From contig NZ_CP085167.1 of assembly GCF_022788715.1 (NCBI RefSeq), positions 2,167,001 through 2,231,000 on the forward strand: a stretch of DNA of 64,000 nt, in the 5' to 3' direction. Source of the DNA: Sulfitobacter sp. DSM 110093. Its GTDB lineage: Bacteria > Pseudomonadota > Alphaproteobacteria > Rhodobacterales > Rhodobacteraceae. Positions 25,632 to 34,812 of this stretch are shown one piece after another (position 1 is the stretch's first letter; each line of letters starts with the position of its first letter). Both the position numbers and the translations under genes were made by a program. A model generated the notes under the pieces. That model worked only from the letters and a program-made list of their open reading frames with translations. It was not told the origin of the DNA and made no database searches.

Positions 25632-27173
25632 ATGTTCCGGGTCGCCCACACTATTCACCATGATCATGACCTCGGACTTGTGCTTTTGGCAGCACTGCTT
25701 TGCATATTTGGCAGTTGGGTTGTCTCACGCCTTTATAAACATGTGCTTGACCAGCCACGTCGGCAGGCGATGATTTGGTGTTACCTTACCGCGATGACCG
25801 CGGGGATCACGGTTTGGTGCACCCATTTCATTGCGATCCTCGCCTATCAACTTGATGCGCCTGCTACCTTTCACTTTTCGCTGACGTTCCTGTCGCTGAT
25901 CATCGCCATCATCGGCTCTACCTTGGGCGTTATCATCGCGGGTTTGGTTAAATCGCGCCGCGCAACGATCCTTGGTGGGACGATCTTTGGGTTGGCCATC
26001 GCAGCCATGCACTATACTGGCATGGTTGCCTACCGGGTGCAGGGTACGATCCACTGGGACATCCAGTATTTGGTCGCTTCTGTAATAATTTCAGTCGTGT
26101 TGACGACGCTCGCATTGGGTGCCGCCCGGCGCGGAGGCCGGCGAAGTGTTCTGTCGATGGCAGGGCTTTTGGCCTTGGCTATCATCCTGTTGCATTTCAC
26201 CGGCATGGCCGCTTTTCAGGTAACCCCACTTCCGGCGCTGCCTGACTATGCCAATCCAGTCGAATACCGTCTGATCGCGCTGATCATTGCGGGAACAGCC
26301 ACCGTTATCGCCCTCGCCGCGTTCTTTAGCTATGTGGTTGAGAACCGCACCCGCAGCGAAAGCGTCGAGGAGTTGCGCAAAGCCCGCGATGCCGCCGAAA
26401 GTGCGAGCCGCGCGAAATCGGAATTCATGAGCGTGCTAAGCCATGAGTTACGCACCCCGCTGACCATCGTTATCGGCTACGCCAGCTTTCTGTCCGAACT
26501 CAAAAACCATAACCTTTCCAAGCTTGCCCCCGAAGAAAAACCCGCGCCCCAGCATTTTGAGAAAATGGGCGATCAGGCACAGCTTTATGGGCAGCGTATC
26601 AAATTCGCTGGCGGGCAGTTGTTGACCATCATCAACGACATCCTCGACTACACCAATATGGAACTGAACGAGCTTGCGCTGGACAAGACGCTCTTCGACA
26701 CGCGCGCGCTTTTGGAAGAGGTGGTCGAAGAGCATCATGGCTCGGCCCACGATAAAACGGCGACACTGCATATCGACACCCCCGCGCTTAGCGTCACTGC
26801 CGACCGCCGCCGCAGCCTGCAATTGCTGGGTCATATCGTCGGGAACGCGCTAAAGTTCTCCAAAGCCCGCGACATCTATTTGCGGGTTCGACTTCAATCG
26901 GGCGGGTTCTGCTTTGAGGTCGAAGACAACGGCGTGGGCATTGCCGCAGAAGACCTAGACCGCATTTTCGAAGCCTTCACCCAGATCGAAGACGCCGGAG
27001 ACCGCGCCGAAGGTGGCACAGGTCTGGGGCTGGCGATCTGCAAGAAACTGGCCCTCGCCCATGGCGGTGATATCACGGTAAAAAGCACGCTTAGCCAAGG
27101 GACGACCTTTACCGTCTTCATCCCCGGTGCGACCCAAGCAACCGCGCCCGCGAAACTGGCCAAAGCGAGCTAA
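25632..27173 (+). CDS. MHYT-domain sensor histidine kinase
   Basis: A 513-residue inner-membrane kinase. Seven hydrophobic helices form an MHYT sensor (residues 15-235), with the repeated motifs WCTHFIA (first, lacking the initial methionine), MHYTGM at 126-131 and LHFTGM at 187-192. MHYT domains are proposed to bind copper and sense oxygen, CO or NO. A short coiled linker leads to the dimerisation domain with the phosphoacceptor histidine 271 (SHELRTP). The ATPase domain has N (IVGNALKFSKA), G1 (EVEDNGVGI) and G2 (GGTGLGLAI) boxes. TAGGA precedes the ATG. No response regulator is adjacent; the orphan regulator at 59114 is a possible but unproven partner. Confidence 0.9.
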   Translation: MFRVAHTIHHDHDLGLVLLAALLCIFGSWVVSRLYKHVLDQPRRQAMIWCYLTAMTAGITVWCTHFIAILAYQLDAPATFHFSLTFLSLIIAIIGSTLGVIIAGLVKSRRATILGGTIFGLAIAAMHYTGMVAYRVQGTIHWDIQYLVASVIISVVLTTLALGAARRGGRRSVLSMAGLLALAIILLHFTGMAAFQVTPLPALPDYANPVEYRLIALIIAGTATVIALAAFFSYVVENRTRSESVEELRKARDAAESASRAKSEFMSVLSHELRTPLTIVIGYASFLSELKNHNLSKLAPEEKPAPQHFEKMGDQAQLYGQRIKFAGGQLLTIINDILDYTNMELNELALDKTLFDTRALLEEVVEEHHGSAHDKTATLHIDTPALSVTADRRRSLQLLGHIVGNALKFSKARDIYLRVRLQSGGFCFEVEDNGVGIAAEDLDRIFEAFTQIEDAGDRAEGGTGLGLAICKKLALAHGGDITVKSTLSQGTTFTVFIPGATQATAPAKLAKAS

Positions 27174-27186
27174 ACCTAAGTAAAAG

Positions 27187-27273
27187 TGGTGCGGGCGGTG
27201 GGACTCGAACCCACACGGGGCTACGCCCCAACAGATTTTAAGTCTGGTATGTCTACCATTCCATCACGCCCGC
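27187..27273 (-). tRNA. tRNA-Leu (anticodon TAA)
   Basis: An 87-base tRNA on the minus strand. The acceptor stem GCGGGCG pairs with CGCCCGC and the discriminator A plus an encoded CCA follows (27190-27187). The anticodon loop CTTAAAA sits in a CAGA/TCTG stem, giving anticodon TAA. The long variable arm (GGGGC...GCCCC) is typical of class II leucine tRNAs, and the T arm contains GGTTCGAGTCC. Confidence 0.96.
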
Positions 27274-27336
27274 ATCGGGGCGCACAATAAGCATCATGCG
27301 GGCGGTGTAAATGGGGGAATGTTCCTCCCGCCCCGC

Positions 27337-27813
27337 TTATGCCGTATCTGCAAGCATGGTTTCTTTCACCGCCTCCATCGCCACATAGGTCGAGGTGCTG
27401 GCCACATGCGGCAGGGTCGAAATAACCTCACCCAGAAACCTCCGATATTCCGACATGCTCCGCGTGCGTACTTTGATAAGGTAATCAAAATGGCTTGCGA
27501 TCATATGCGCCTGCTCGATCTCAGGCACTTTGGCCACGGCAAGGTTGAAGGCCCGCAAGGCCGCCTCGCGCGTGTCGTTAAGGCGCACCTCCACAAAGGC
27601 CACGTGATCCAGCCCCAGCCTAATCGGGTCCAGCAGGGCGCGGTATCCTAGGATCACGCCGCTTTCTTCCAACCGCCTCAGCCGCGCTTGGGTCGGCGAT
27701 TTCGACAGGCCGATGCGGTGTGCAAGGTCGGTGATGCTGATACGCCCATCCTCCGCCAAAACGGAAAGAATCGCGCTGTCAAAACGGTCGAGATTAAAAA
27801 GTTCATTTGCCAT
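27337..27813 (-). CDS. putR: Lrp/AsnC-family regulator of proline catabolism (PutR-like)
   Basis: A 158-residue regulator: N-terminal helix-turn-helix (ISITDLAHRIGLSKSPTQAR, residues 22-41) and a C-terminal ligand-binding RAM domain. It is divergent from putA with 107 bp between, the arrangement in which PutR activates putA in response to proline in other alphaproteobacteria. The ATG at 27813 is taken over a TTG at 27825. The ribosome site is weak. The intergenic region carries palindromes that are likely operators (27828-27899). The identity of the ligand is inferred from context. Confidence 0.85.
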   Translation of the reverse strand: MANELFNLDRFDSAILSVLAEDGRISITDLAHRIGLSKSPTQARLRRLEESGVILGYRALLDPIRLGLDHVAFVEVRLNDTREAALRAFNLAVAKVPEIEQAHMIASHFDYLIKVRTRSMSEYRRFLGEVISTLPHVASTSTYVAMEAVKETMLADTA

Positions 27814-27827
27814 ACTATCATTCAATA

Positions 27828-27899
27828 ATTCGGACGAATCGACCCAGAATATACTGATCTTTAGTCGAATAACCTGTGTACCATGGTGTATTCTGGGTC
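27828..27899. promoter_or_regulatory. Operator region between putR and putA
   Basis: A perfect 11-bp inverted repeat, GACCCAGAATA (27841-27851) and TATTCTGGGTC (27889-27899), is separated by 37 bp. Within or beside it are the near-palindrome ATTCGGACGAAT (27828-27839), a further CGAAT (27866-27870) and the palindrome ACCATGGT (27880-27887). The region overlaps the expected promoters of both genes, which fits an Lrp-type regulator that wraps DNA. Confidence 0.6.
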
Positions 27900-27920
27900 A
27901 AACATCAATTGGAGCTTGCC

Positions 27921-30900
27921 ATGGCCCTCGATCACGCCCCTGCCCTTCGCCACACCATCGACGCACGCACCTATGCCGATCCGGACATGCTGCTGACCGA
28001 GCTTACCACGCAAGCAAATTTGTCTGCCCAAGATCGCGCCCAAATCACCGCCGATGCGGCAGGCCTTGTACGTGACATTCGCGGCACGTCGGCCCCCGGC
28101 ATGATGGAAGTCTTCCTCGCTGAATACGGTCTCAGCACCGACGAAGGCGTGGCGCTGATGTGTCTCGCCGAGGCGCTGCTGCGGGTGCCGGATGCCGAGA
28201 CCATCGACGCGCTGATCGAAGACAAGATCGCCCCCTCGGACTGGGGCCGCCACATGGGGCACTCGACCTCCAGCTTGGTGAACGCCTCCACATGGGCGCT
28301 GATGCTGACGGGCCGCGTGCTTGATGATGACCAGCCCGGTCCGGTGCGCCACCTGCGCGCCGCGATCAAACGTCTGGGCGAGCCGGTGATCCGTACCGCC
28401 GTCAGCCGCGCCATGCGCGAGATGGGCCGTCAGTTCGTTCTAGGCGAAGACATTCAGGCGGCGATGAAACGCGCCAAAGGGATGGAGAAAAAGGGCTTCA
28501 CCTACAGCTACGACATGCTTGGCGAAGCCGCCCGGACCGAGGCGGACGCGAAACGCTATCACCTCAGCTATTCCCGTGCGATCTCGGCCATTGCCGATGC
28601 CTGCACCCACGACGACATCCGCAAGAACCCCGGCATCTCGGTCAAACTCTCGGCCCTGCACCCGCGCTATGAATTGGCGCAGGAAAAGGCGGTAATGCGT
28701 GATCTGGTGCCGCGCCTGCGGGCGCTGGCGCTCTTGGCGAAATCGGCGGGCATGGGCCTGAACATCGACGCCGAAGAAGCCGACCGTCTGGCGCTGTCGC
28801 TCGAAGTGATCGACACCGTGATGGCCGAGCCCGCGCTGGCAGGCTGGGACGGGTTTGGCGTGGTCGTGCAGGCCTACGGCCCCCGCGCCGGCGTGGTGCT
28901 CGACACACTCTACGACATGGCCACCCGCCATGATCGCCGCATCATGGTCCGTCTGGTGAAAGGCGCCTATTGGGACACCGAGATCAAGCAAGCGCAGGTC
29001 GAGGGCATTGACGGTTTCCCGGTCTTCACCCGCAAGGCCGCGACCGATGTGAGCTATATCGCCAACGCCCGCAAACTGTTGAACATGACGGATCGTATCT
29101 ATCCGCAGTTCGCCACGCATAACGCGCATACCGTCGCCGCCGTGCTGCATATGGCCGACGACCCCGAGGCCTATGAGTTCCAGCGTCTGCACGGCATGGG
29201 CGAGACCCTGCATGACATCGTGATGGAGAAACACGGCACCCGCTGCCGCATCTACGCCCCCGTCGGCGCGCACCGCGATCTGCTGGCCTATCTGGTTCGG
29301 CGTTTGCTTGAGAACGGCGCGAACTCCAGTTTCGTGAATCAGATCGTTGACGAAAACGTACCGCCCGAAGTGGTGGCCGCCGACCCGTTTGACCAGCTGC
29401 AAGACAGCGCGCCGACGATCCCGAAAGGCCCGGACGTGTTCCAGCCGCAACGCGCCAATGCGCGGGGCTTCGATCTGGCCCATAGCCCGACCCTTGCGGC
29501 CATCGAAGAAGCCCGGGCGCCCTTTGCAGACGCCACATGGAACGCCGCGCCAATCCTTGCGGGCACCCCCGCGCCCGAGGCGGCAGAGGAGGTTTCCAAC
29601 CCGACCGGCGGCACCTCCCCCGGCACGGTCCAGCCCGCCTCCGACGCCGATGTCGCCACGGCGCTGGACAATGCCGCGCTTTGGGACGCCCCGCTCGACA
29701 CACGCCGCACAACGCTTTTGCGGGCCGCTGACATGTTGGAAGCCCGCTACGGCGAGATCTTTGCCATCCTTGCCCGTGAGGCTGGGAAAGGCATGCCCGA
29801 CTGCGTGGCCGAACTGCGCGAGGCGGTGGACTTCCTGCGCTACTACGCGGGCCAAGCCACCAACACGCCCCCCGCGGGCATCTTCACCTGCATCTCACCG
29901 TGGAACTTCCCACTGGCGATCTTCTGCGGGCAGGTCACGGCTGCACTGGCGGCTGGCAATGCCGTGCTGGCCAAACCGGCTGAACAGACGCCGTTAATCG
30001 CCAAACTCGCCGTCGAAGTACTGCATGAGGCGGGCGTGCCGCATTCCGCCCTGCAACTGCTGCCCGGTAGCGGCAAGGTCGGCGCAGCGCTGACCGGCGA
30101 TGCCCGCGTGAACGGCGTGGCCTTCACCGGTTCCACCGCCACCGCCCTGCGCATCCGCGCCAATATGGCCGAACACTGCGCCCCCGGCACGCCACTGATC
30201 GCCGAGACGGGCGGCCTTAACGCCATGATCGTCGACAGCACCGCCCTGCCCGAACAGGCGGTGCAGGCTATCGTCGAAAGCGCTTTCCAATCGGCAGGCC
30301 AACGCTGCTCCGCTGTGCGCTGCCTCTATGTGCAAGAGGACATCGCCGAAGACCTGATCCGCATGCTGACGGGGGCCATGCAGGCGCTCAACATGGGCGA
30401 TCCGTGGCAGCTGTCGACCGATGTCGGCCCCGTTATCGACGACACCGCGCGCAAAGGGATCGTCGAGCATATCGAAGCCGCCCGCACCGAAGGCCGCGTC
30501 ATCGCGGACCTCAAAGCGCCCAAGGGCGGCACCTTCGTCGGTCCCGCGATCCTGCGGGTAAATAGCATTGCTGACATGAAGCGCGAAATCTTCGGCCCCG
30601 TGCTGCATGTCGCGACCTTCAAAAGCCACGAACTCGACGCCGTGATCGACGCGATCAACGCCACCGGCTATGGCCTGACCTTTGGTCTGCACACCCGCAT
30701 CGACGACCGGGTGCAACATGTCTCGGAACGGATCGAGGCGGGCAACATCTACGTCAACCGCAACCAGATCGGCGCCATCGTTGGCAGCCAGCCCTTTGGC
30801 GGCGAGGGGCTTTCGGGCACCGGACCAAAGGCGGGCGGGCCGAACTATCTGCCACGTTTCTCGGCACCTGACCATCAGGACGCTAGCGCTACATGGGACA

Positions 30901-31337
30901 GTGCAGTGGCTAAGCCCCCCACCCTGCCCGCTCAGCATCCGACCGTTCTGGAAACCCAGTCGATGCCCGGCCCGACCGGAGAGAGCAACCGCCTGTCGAC
31001 CCTGCCGCGCCCCGCGCTGTTGTGCATGGGACCGGGCGCCGAAACGGCAGAGGCGCAGGCCAAGGCCGTGCGGGCGCTCGGCGGTGTTGCGGTCACGGCC
31101 TCTGGCCGGATCGACCCTGAGGCGCTGACCACTGGCCCGGCCTATGGCGGCGTGCTTTGGTGGGGCGAGGATGCGACGGCGCGGCAGATCGACAAGGCGC
31201 TGGCGGCCCGTGAGGGCGCGATCATCCCGCTTTTGCGCGGCAAGCCCGACACCGCCCGCGTCCGCGCCGAACGCCATGTCTGTGTTGACACCACGGCCTC
31301 GGGCGGCAATGCCCAGCTCTTGGGCATGATGGCCTAA
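27921..31337 (+). CDS. putA: Bifunctional proline dehydrogenase / P5C dehydrogenase PutA
   Basis: Oxidises proline to glutamate in two steps and is 1138 residues. The N-terminal proline dehydrogenase domain (about residues 90-460) is a TIM barrel with FAD. The aldehyde dehydrogenase domain (about 530-1000) shows ETGGLN (catalytic glutamate region) and QSAGQRCSAVR with the catalytic cysteine. It lacks the N-terminal ribbon-helix-helix DNA-binding domain of the E. coli protein, consistent with control by the separate Lrp regulator. The C-terminal 100 residues form the usual extra domain of long PutAs. The ATG at 27921 has GGAG 6 bases upstream; a longer frame from 27876 is rejected. Confidence 0.97.
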   Translation: MALDHAPALRHTIDARTYADPDMLLTELTTQANLSAQDRAQITADAAGLVRDIRGTSAPGMMEVFLAEYGLSTDEGVALMCLAEALLRVPDAETIDALIEDKIAPSDWGRHMGHSTSSLVNASTWALMLTGRVLDDDQPGPVRHLRAAIKRLGEPVIRTAVSRAMREMGRQFVLGEDIQAAMKRAKGMEKKGFTYSYDMLGEAARTEADAKRYHLSYSRAISAIADACTHDDIRKNPGISVKLSALHPRYELAQEKAVMRDLVPRLRALALLAKSAGMGLNIDAEEADRLALSLEVIDTVMAEPALAGWDGFGVVVQAYGPRAGVVLDTLYDMATRHDRRIMVRLVKGAYWDTEIKQAQVEGIDGFPVFTRKAATDVSYIANARKLLNMTDRIYPQFATHNAHTVAAVLHMADDPEAYEFQRLHGMGETLHDIVMEKHGTRCRIYAPVGAHRDLLAYLVRRLLENGANSSFVNQIVDENVPPEVVAADPFDQLQDSAPTIPKGPDVFQPQRANARGFDLAHSPTLAAIEEARAPFADATWNAAPILAGTPAPEAAEEVSNPTGGTSPGTVQPASDADVATALDNAALWDAPLDTRRTTLLRAADMLEARYGEIFAILAREAGKGMPDCVAELREAVDFLRYYAGQATNTPPAGIFTCISPWNFPLAIFCGQVTAALAAGNAVLAKPAEQTPLIAKLAVEVLHEAGVPHSALQLLPGSGKVGAALTGDARVNGVAFTGSTATALRIRANMAEHCAPGTPLIAETGGLNAMIVDSTALPEQAVQAIVESAFQSAGQRCSAVRCLYVQEDIAEDLIRMLTGAMQALNMGDPWQLSTDVGPVIDDTARKGIVEHIEAARTEGRVIADLKAPKGGTFVGPAILRVNSIADMKREIFGPVLHVATFKSHELDAVIDAINATGYGLTFGLHTRIDDRVQHVSERIEAGNIYVNRNQIGAIVGSQPFGGEGLSGTGPKAGGPNYLPRFSAPDHQDASATWDSAVAKPPTLPAQHPTVLETQSMPGPTGESNRLSTLPRPALLCMGPGAETAEAQAKAVRALGGVAVTASGRIDPEALTTGPAYGGVLWWGEDATARQIDKALAAREGAIIPLLRGKPDTARVRAERHVCVDTTASGGNAQLLGMMA

Positions 31338-31359
31338 GACCGACAATCGGAGGAGCGCC

Positions 31360-32511
31360 ATGCTGACGAACAGCGACATCGAAGACCTAACGCGGTTTCG
31401 CAGGGCGCTCCACCAATATCCCGAAATCTCGGGCGAAGAGATTGAGACCGCCCGGACCATCGCGGCGGAACTGGAAAAACTCGGCCCCACGCGCATTCTC
31501 GCCGGCCTCGGTGGGCACGGTGTCGCGGCGGTCTTTGAAAGCGGCAGCCCCGGCCCCACGGTGCTGTTCCGCGCCGAGCTGGACGCCCTTCCGATCCCCG
31601 AAGAGCACGACATTCCATGGGTCTCGAAAGTGCCGGGCAAAAGCCATGTCTGCGGGCACGATGGCCATATGACCATGCTGCTGGCGCTTGGGCGACTGAT
31701 CGCGCGGCAACCCGTGGCACACGGCCGCGTCGTGCTGATGTTTCAACCTGCCGAAGAAGACGGCAGCGGCGCACGCGCCGTGGTGAACGACCCGGCCTAT
31801 ACCGAGATCGCCGCCGATTATGCCTTTGCCATCCACGTCGAGCCGGGCCGCCCCTTCGGCCATGTGGATACAGCCCCCGCCCTGATCAATTGCGCCTCCA
31901 AGGGCATCGCCCTGACCCTCAGCGGCAAGACCGCCCATGCCGCCAGCCCCGAAGACGGCAGATCGCCTGCGCCTGCGCTGGCTGAGTTGGTCCCGGCGCT
32001 GCAAGCGCTCGGCCCCGGCGGGGCGCTCCACGATGGCTTCCGACTTGTCACCCTGACCCACCTGCGCATGGGCGAGCCGACCTTTGGCATCGCCCCCGGC
32101 GAAGCCGTGCTTTATGCCACGCTGCGCAGCACCCGCGACGACACACTGGCCGAGATTGAGGACGCCCTGCGCGCCGAGGTCGCCCGCGCTGCCGAGGCAT
32201 ACGGGCTGACAGCGGAATTCGCGGAGTCCGACCATTTCGCCGCCTCAATCAATCATCCCGAAGCCTATGACATCGCCGCCGCGGCGATGGATGCGCTTGG
32301 CGTGTCACACGGGCAGAGAAACCTGCCGATGCGCGCTTCTGAGGATTTCGGGTTGTTCGGACGCGATGCAAAAGCGGCGATGCTCTGCCTTGGGCCGGGA
32401 GAGGATTATGCGGCACTGCACAATCCCGATTACGATTTCCCGGATGATCTGATCCCCATCGGCGCGGGAATTTTTGAGCGGATCGCGCGGGATTTGCTGG
32501 GTTCTGCTTGA
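31360..32511 (+). CDS. M20-family amidohydrolase (hippurate-hydrolase-like)
   Basis: A 383-residue zinc peptidase-family amidohydrolase that probably cleaves N-acylated amino acids. The metal ligands are visible in CGHDGHM (residues about 100-106) and in QPAEEDGSGA with the catalytic glutamate pair; a later His lies in HAASPEDGRSP. The fold would comprise a catalytic domain and a dimerisation lid (about 185-295). GGAGGAG precedes the ATG. It begins 22 bases after the putA stop, in the same direction, so the two could be co-transcribed; both would serve release and use of amino acids. The true substrate is unknown. Confidence 0.9.
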   Translation: MLTNSDIEDLTRFRRALHQYPEISGEEIETARTIAAELEKLGPTRILAGLGGHGVAAVFESGSPGPTVLFRAELDALPIPEEHDIPWVSKVPGKSHVCGHDGHMTMLLALGRLIARQPVAHGRVVLMFQPAEEDGSGARAVVNDPAYTEIAADYAFAIHVEPGRPFGHVDTAPALINCASKGIALTLSGKTAHAASPEDGRSPAPALAELVPALQALGPGGALHDGFRLVTLTHLRMGEPTFGIAPGEAVLYATLRSTRDDTLAEIEDALRAEVARAAEAYGLTAEFAESDHFAASINHPEAYDIAAAAMDALGVSHGQRNLPMRASEDFGLFGRDAKAAMLCLGPGEDYAALHNPDYDFPDDLIPIGAGIFERIARDLLGSA

Positions 32512-32596
32512 CAGATGCCCCGGCGGGCGCAGCTAAACATGCAAGTTCCCCCCGTGCCGCTTGACGCTGCGCGCGACTTGGCAAAGGCTGGCCCGC

Positions 32597-33340
32597 ATGT
32601 TCCCGATCCGCGACCATAACCCCTCGGGCCGCACGCCCTATATAACCTATGCGCTGATGGCGGTGAACATCGGGGTGTTCCTGTCTTCGCTGTCGCTGAT
32701 GGCCGATGAGCGTGCCTTGGCAGAGTTTTACTACACCTACGCCCTACTGCCCGCGCGGCTGAGCCATGGAGAGGGGTATTTTGGCCTTATCACCTCGCAA
32801 TTCTTGCATGGCGGCTGGATGCATTTGGCCGGTAACATGCTGTTTCTGTGGATCTTCGGCGACAATGTCGAAGATGAAATGGGCCACGGGCGCTACCTGC
32901 TGTTCTACCTTGCCTGCGGCATCGCGGCGGGGCTGGGCCAAGTGGTGACAGAGCCGCTCTCATGGGTGCCCATGGTCGGTGCATCGGGCGCGATTGCGGG
33001 GGTCATGGGGGGCTATTTGCTGCTTTTCCCTCGTGCCAAAGTGGATATTCTGGTGATCCTTATCGTGTTTTTCCGCATCTTCGCGATCCCGGCTTGGATC
33101 ATGCTGGGCCTGTGGTTCGGCATGCAGTTCATCGGGGGGATCGGTGCCACGCCGGGCACCGGCGGCGTGGCCTATTGGGCCCATGCGGGCGGGTTCATCG
33201 CGGGGCTGGTTCTGACCCTGCCGCTGTGGCTGCGCCGGGGCGGTTTTGCCTTTTGGCGGCAGACCGACGGCCATCCGCCCCATGCCGCTGCCGACTATGA
33301 CCTCAGCGAAAGTCGCATTCCGAAAGTGAGACGCAAATGA
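32597..33340 (+). CDS. Rhomboid-family intramembrane serine protease
   Basis: A 247-residue membrane protease with six predicted helices. The catalytic serine is S130 in GASGAIAG and the histidine is H196 in AYWAHAGGF; the asparagine side is HLAGNM near residue 80. The first helix region reads ALMAVNIGVFLSSLSLM. It begins with MFPIRDHNP, typical of the proteobacterial branch. The start at 32597 is chosen over 32561 because AAAGG lies upstream. The substrate is unknown. The stop overlaps the start of the following GFA-family gene by four bases (ATGA), suggesting a two-gene unit. Confidence 0.9.
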   Translation: MFPIRDHNPSGRTPYITYALMAVNIGVFLSSLSLMADERALAEFYYTYALLPARLSHGEGYFGLITSQFLHGGWMHLAGNMLFLWIFGDNVEDEMGHGRYLLFYLACGIAAGLGQVVTEPLSWVPMVGASGAIAGVMGGYLLLFPRAKVDILVILIVFFRIFAIPAWIMLGLWFGMQFIGGIGATPGTGGVAYWAHAGGFIAGLVLTLPLWLRRGGFAFWRQTDGHPPHAAADYDLSESRIPKVRRK

Positions 33341-33723
33341 CCGAAACCTCAGAAACCCGCCGCGCCTCCTGCCATTGTGGGGCGGTACTGATCGAAGCCC
33401 TGTTCCCGCGCGGTCTGGCCTCGGCCTCGCGCTGCACCTGCTCTTTTTGCCGCCGCCGCGCCGCCGCCACGGTGACGGCACTGGCCGAAACGGTGACCGT
33501 GTTGAAGGGGGCTGAGAACCTCACGCTCTACACTTGGGGCACGCATACCGCGCAGCACTATTTCTGTAAGACCTGTGGCATTTACACCCACCACCGCCGC
33601 CGTTCGAACCCCGATGAATGCGGCGTGAACCTTGGCGCGATCGAAGGGGTCTCGCCATGGGAGATGGAGCCGCTGCCCTATAGCGATGGCATCAACCACC
33701 CTGCGGACCGCGAACCCGGCTAG
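33337..33723 (+). CDS. GFA/CENP-V-fold zinc protein
   Basis: A 128-residue protein with the cysteine pattern of the GFA (glutathione-dependent formaldehyde-activating-like) family: CHCGAV near residue 12, CTCSFC near 34, and FCKTCG near 73-78, giving two zinc sites. The family name comes from Gfa of Paracoccus, but most members have no proven enzymatic role, and this gene is not beside the formaldehyde dehydrogenase at 52343. It overlaps the rhomboid gene by four bases, an odd pairing for which I have no functional explanation. The tail is proline- and tryptophan-containing (SPWEMEPLP), as in other members. Confidence 0.82.
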   Translation: MTETSETRRASCHCGAVLIEALFPRGLASASRCTCSFCRRRAAATVTALAETVTVLKGAENLTLYTWGTHTAQHYFCKTCGIYTHHRRRSNPDECGVNLGAIEGVSPWEMEPLPYSDGINHPADREPG

Positions 33724-33726
33724 AGG

Positions 33727-34812
33727 CTAGAGATCACCCCCCTGCATCCGCGCCAGAAGCCCCGGCTGTGGCTCGGCCTCTGCGCGGCGCTGATCCACGC
33801 TTTCGTGCAGCCACTCTGACGGGTCGGCCCCCACAACGCGACGGCGGCGGGTCACCAGCATCTTACCATAGCCGCGCCAGCGCCCGATGGAGGGCGCAGT
33901 AGGGTCTTGATCAAAACGTGTGGTCCAGCCTTTGGGGAGCGGCAGACCGCTGTCTTCCATCCGCGACAACAGCCAGACCAGTGGGATATTGGCCAAGGGG
34001 CGCGCGCCCTCATGCCCGCCCAATTGCCCGCCGACATCGCCGTGGGTGCCCGGAAACCAGACCTGCTCCAGCCGTCCGGCATAGCCCTCGGGCGTGGTCC
34101 ACAGCACCGGGGCATAGGCGACACGGGTTTCGTTCAGCGCCAGCGCCTGAAAGCCGTTCTTCACATTGCGGCTCAGATCGTGGTTGTGGAACATGTGCAG
34201 CGGTTGCGATAGCCGCCAAAACAACGGCGCATTGATGCCAAGGGATTTGACCGTATCCCAGACGCCAATCGCTTCAATCTCGACCTGCGGGTGACAATTG
34301 GCCCCTGCAAAAAGAGCACCTGCTTTGCTGAGGGTCTGCGCCTCATAATGGCGGTAGACGTCGCGAATGTTACGCTCTGTCGCGGCCTCGGCACGCAGGA
34401 GGCCCACACGGTCGATCACCCCGGCGAGCGAGCGCACGGCATAGCCGCCGCGCGAATAGCCCATCAGAAAAATCCGATCTCCGGGCCGATAGCGCGAGGC
34501 GAGATAGCCATAGGCGCGGCGGATCTGCCGATTGATTCCGCGCCCCATGATCACATCGCGCGCGCTGCGCCAATCACGCCATTGCAGACCCGGTTCGTAA
34601 TAGATCGACAGGGCGCTGCCCATCTCGCGGCACAGGCTATAGGCGATGCCAGCGTTGGTCTCTCGCCCCAGTTCGAGCGAGGACATGGTCCCATCAAGGA
34701 TAATGACATGGGTCACCACGCCCCGGCGCGGCCCGAAATCGCTCTCAGGCCGCTGCCAGAACCGCCCGAACAACCGTTGAAACAGGCTTTTACTCGGCTG
34801 CGATTGCGGCAC
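33727..34812 (-). CDS. DUF2235 alpha/beta-hydrolase (phospholipase-like)
   Basis: About 361 residues. The nucleophile elbow GYSRGGY, GVWDTV and FPGTHGDVGG supply the serine, aspartate and histidine expected of the DUF2235 hydrolase fold, which also includes type VI secretion phospholipases (Tle1-like). No signal peptide, VgrG or immunity gene is nearby, so an effector role has no support here. I place the start at a GTG at 34812 with GGGAG about 10 bases upstream, which lies inside the coding end of the CoxL-like gene and overlaps it by 23 bases. An ATG at 34887 would extend it by 25 residues and overlap still further. The start is uncertain. Confidence 0.8.
   Translation of the reverse strand: MPQSQPSKSLFQRLFGRFWQRPESDFGPRRGVVTHVIILDGTMSSLELGRETNAGIAYSLCREMGSALSIYYEPGLQWRDWRSARDVIMGRGINRQIRRAYGYLASRYRPGDRIFLMGYSRGGYAVRSLAGVIDRVGLLRAEAATERNIRDVYRHYEAQTLSKAGALFAGANCHPQVEIEAIGVWDTVKSLGINAPLFWRLSQPLHMFHNHDLSRNVKNGFQALALNETRVAYAPVLWTTPEGYAGRLEQVWFPGTHGDVGGQLGGHEGARPLANIPLVWLLSRMEDSGLPLPKGWTTRFDQDPTAPSIGRWRGYGKMLVTRRRRVVGADPSEWLHESVDQRRAEAEPQPGLLARMQGGDL

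Noticed and set aside
33727..34812. A type VI secretion lipase effector
   Set aside because: The DUF2235 fold occurs in effectors, but there is no VgrG, PAAR or immunity gene and no other T6SS component near it.
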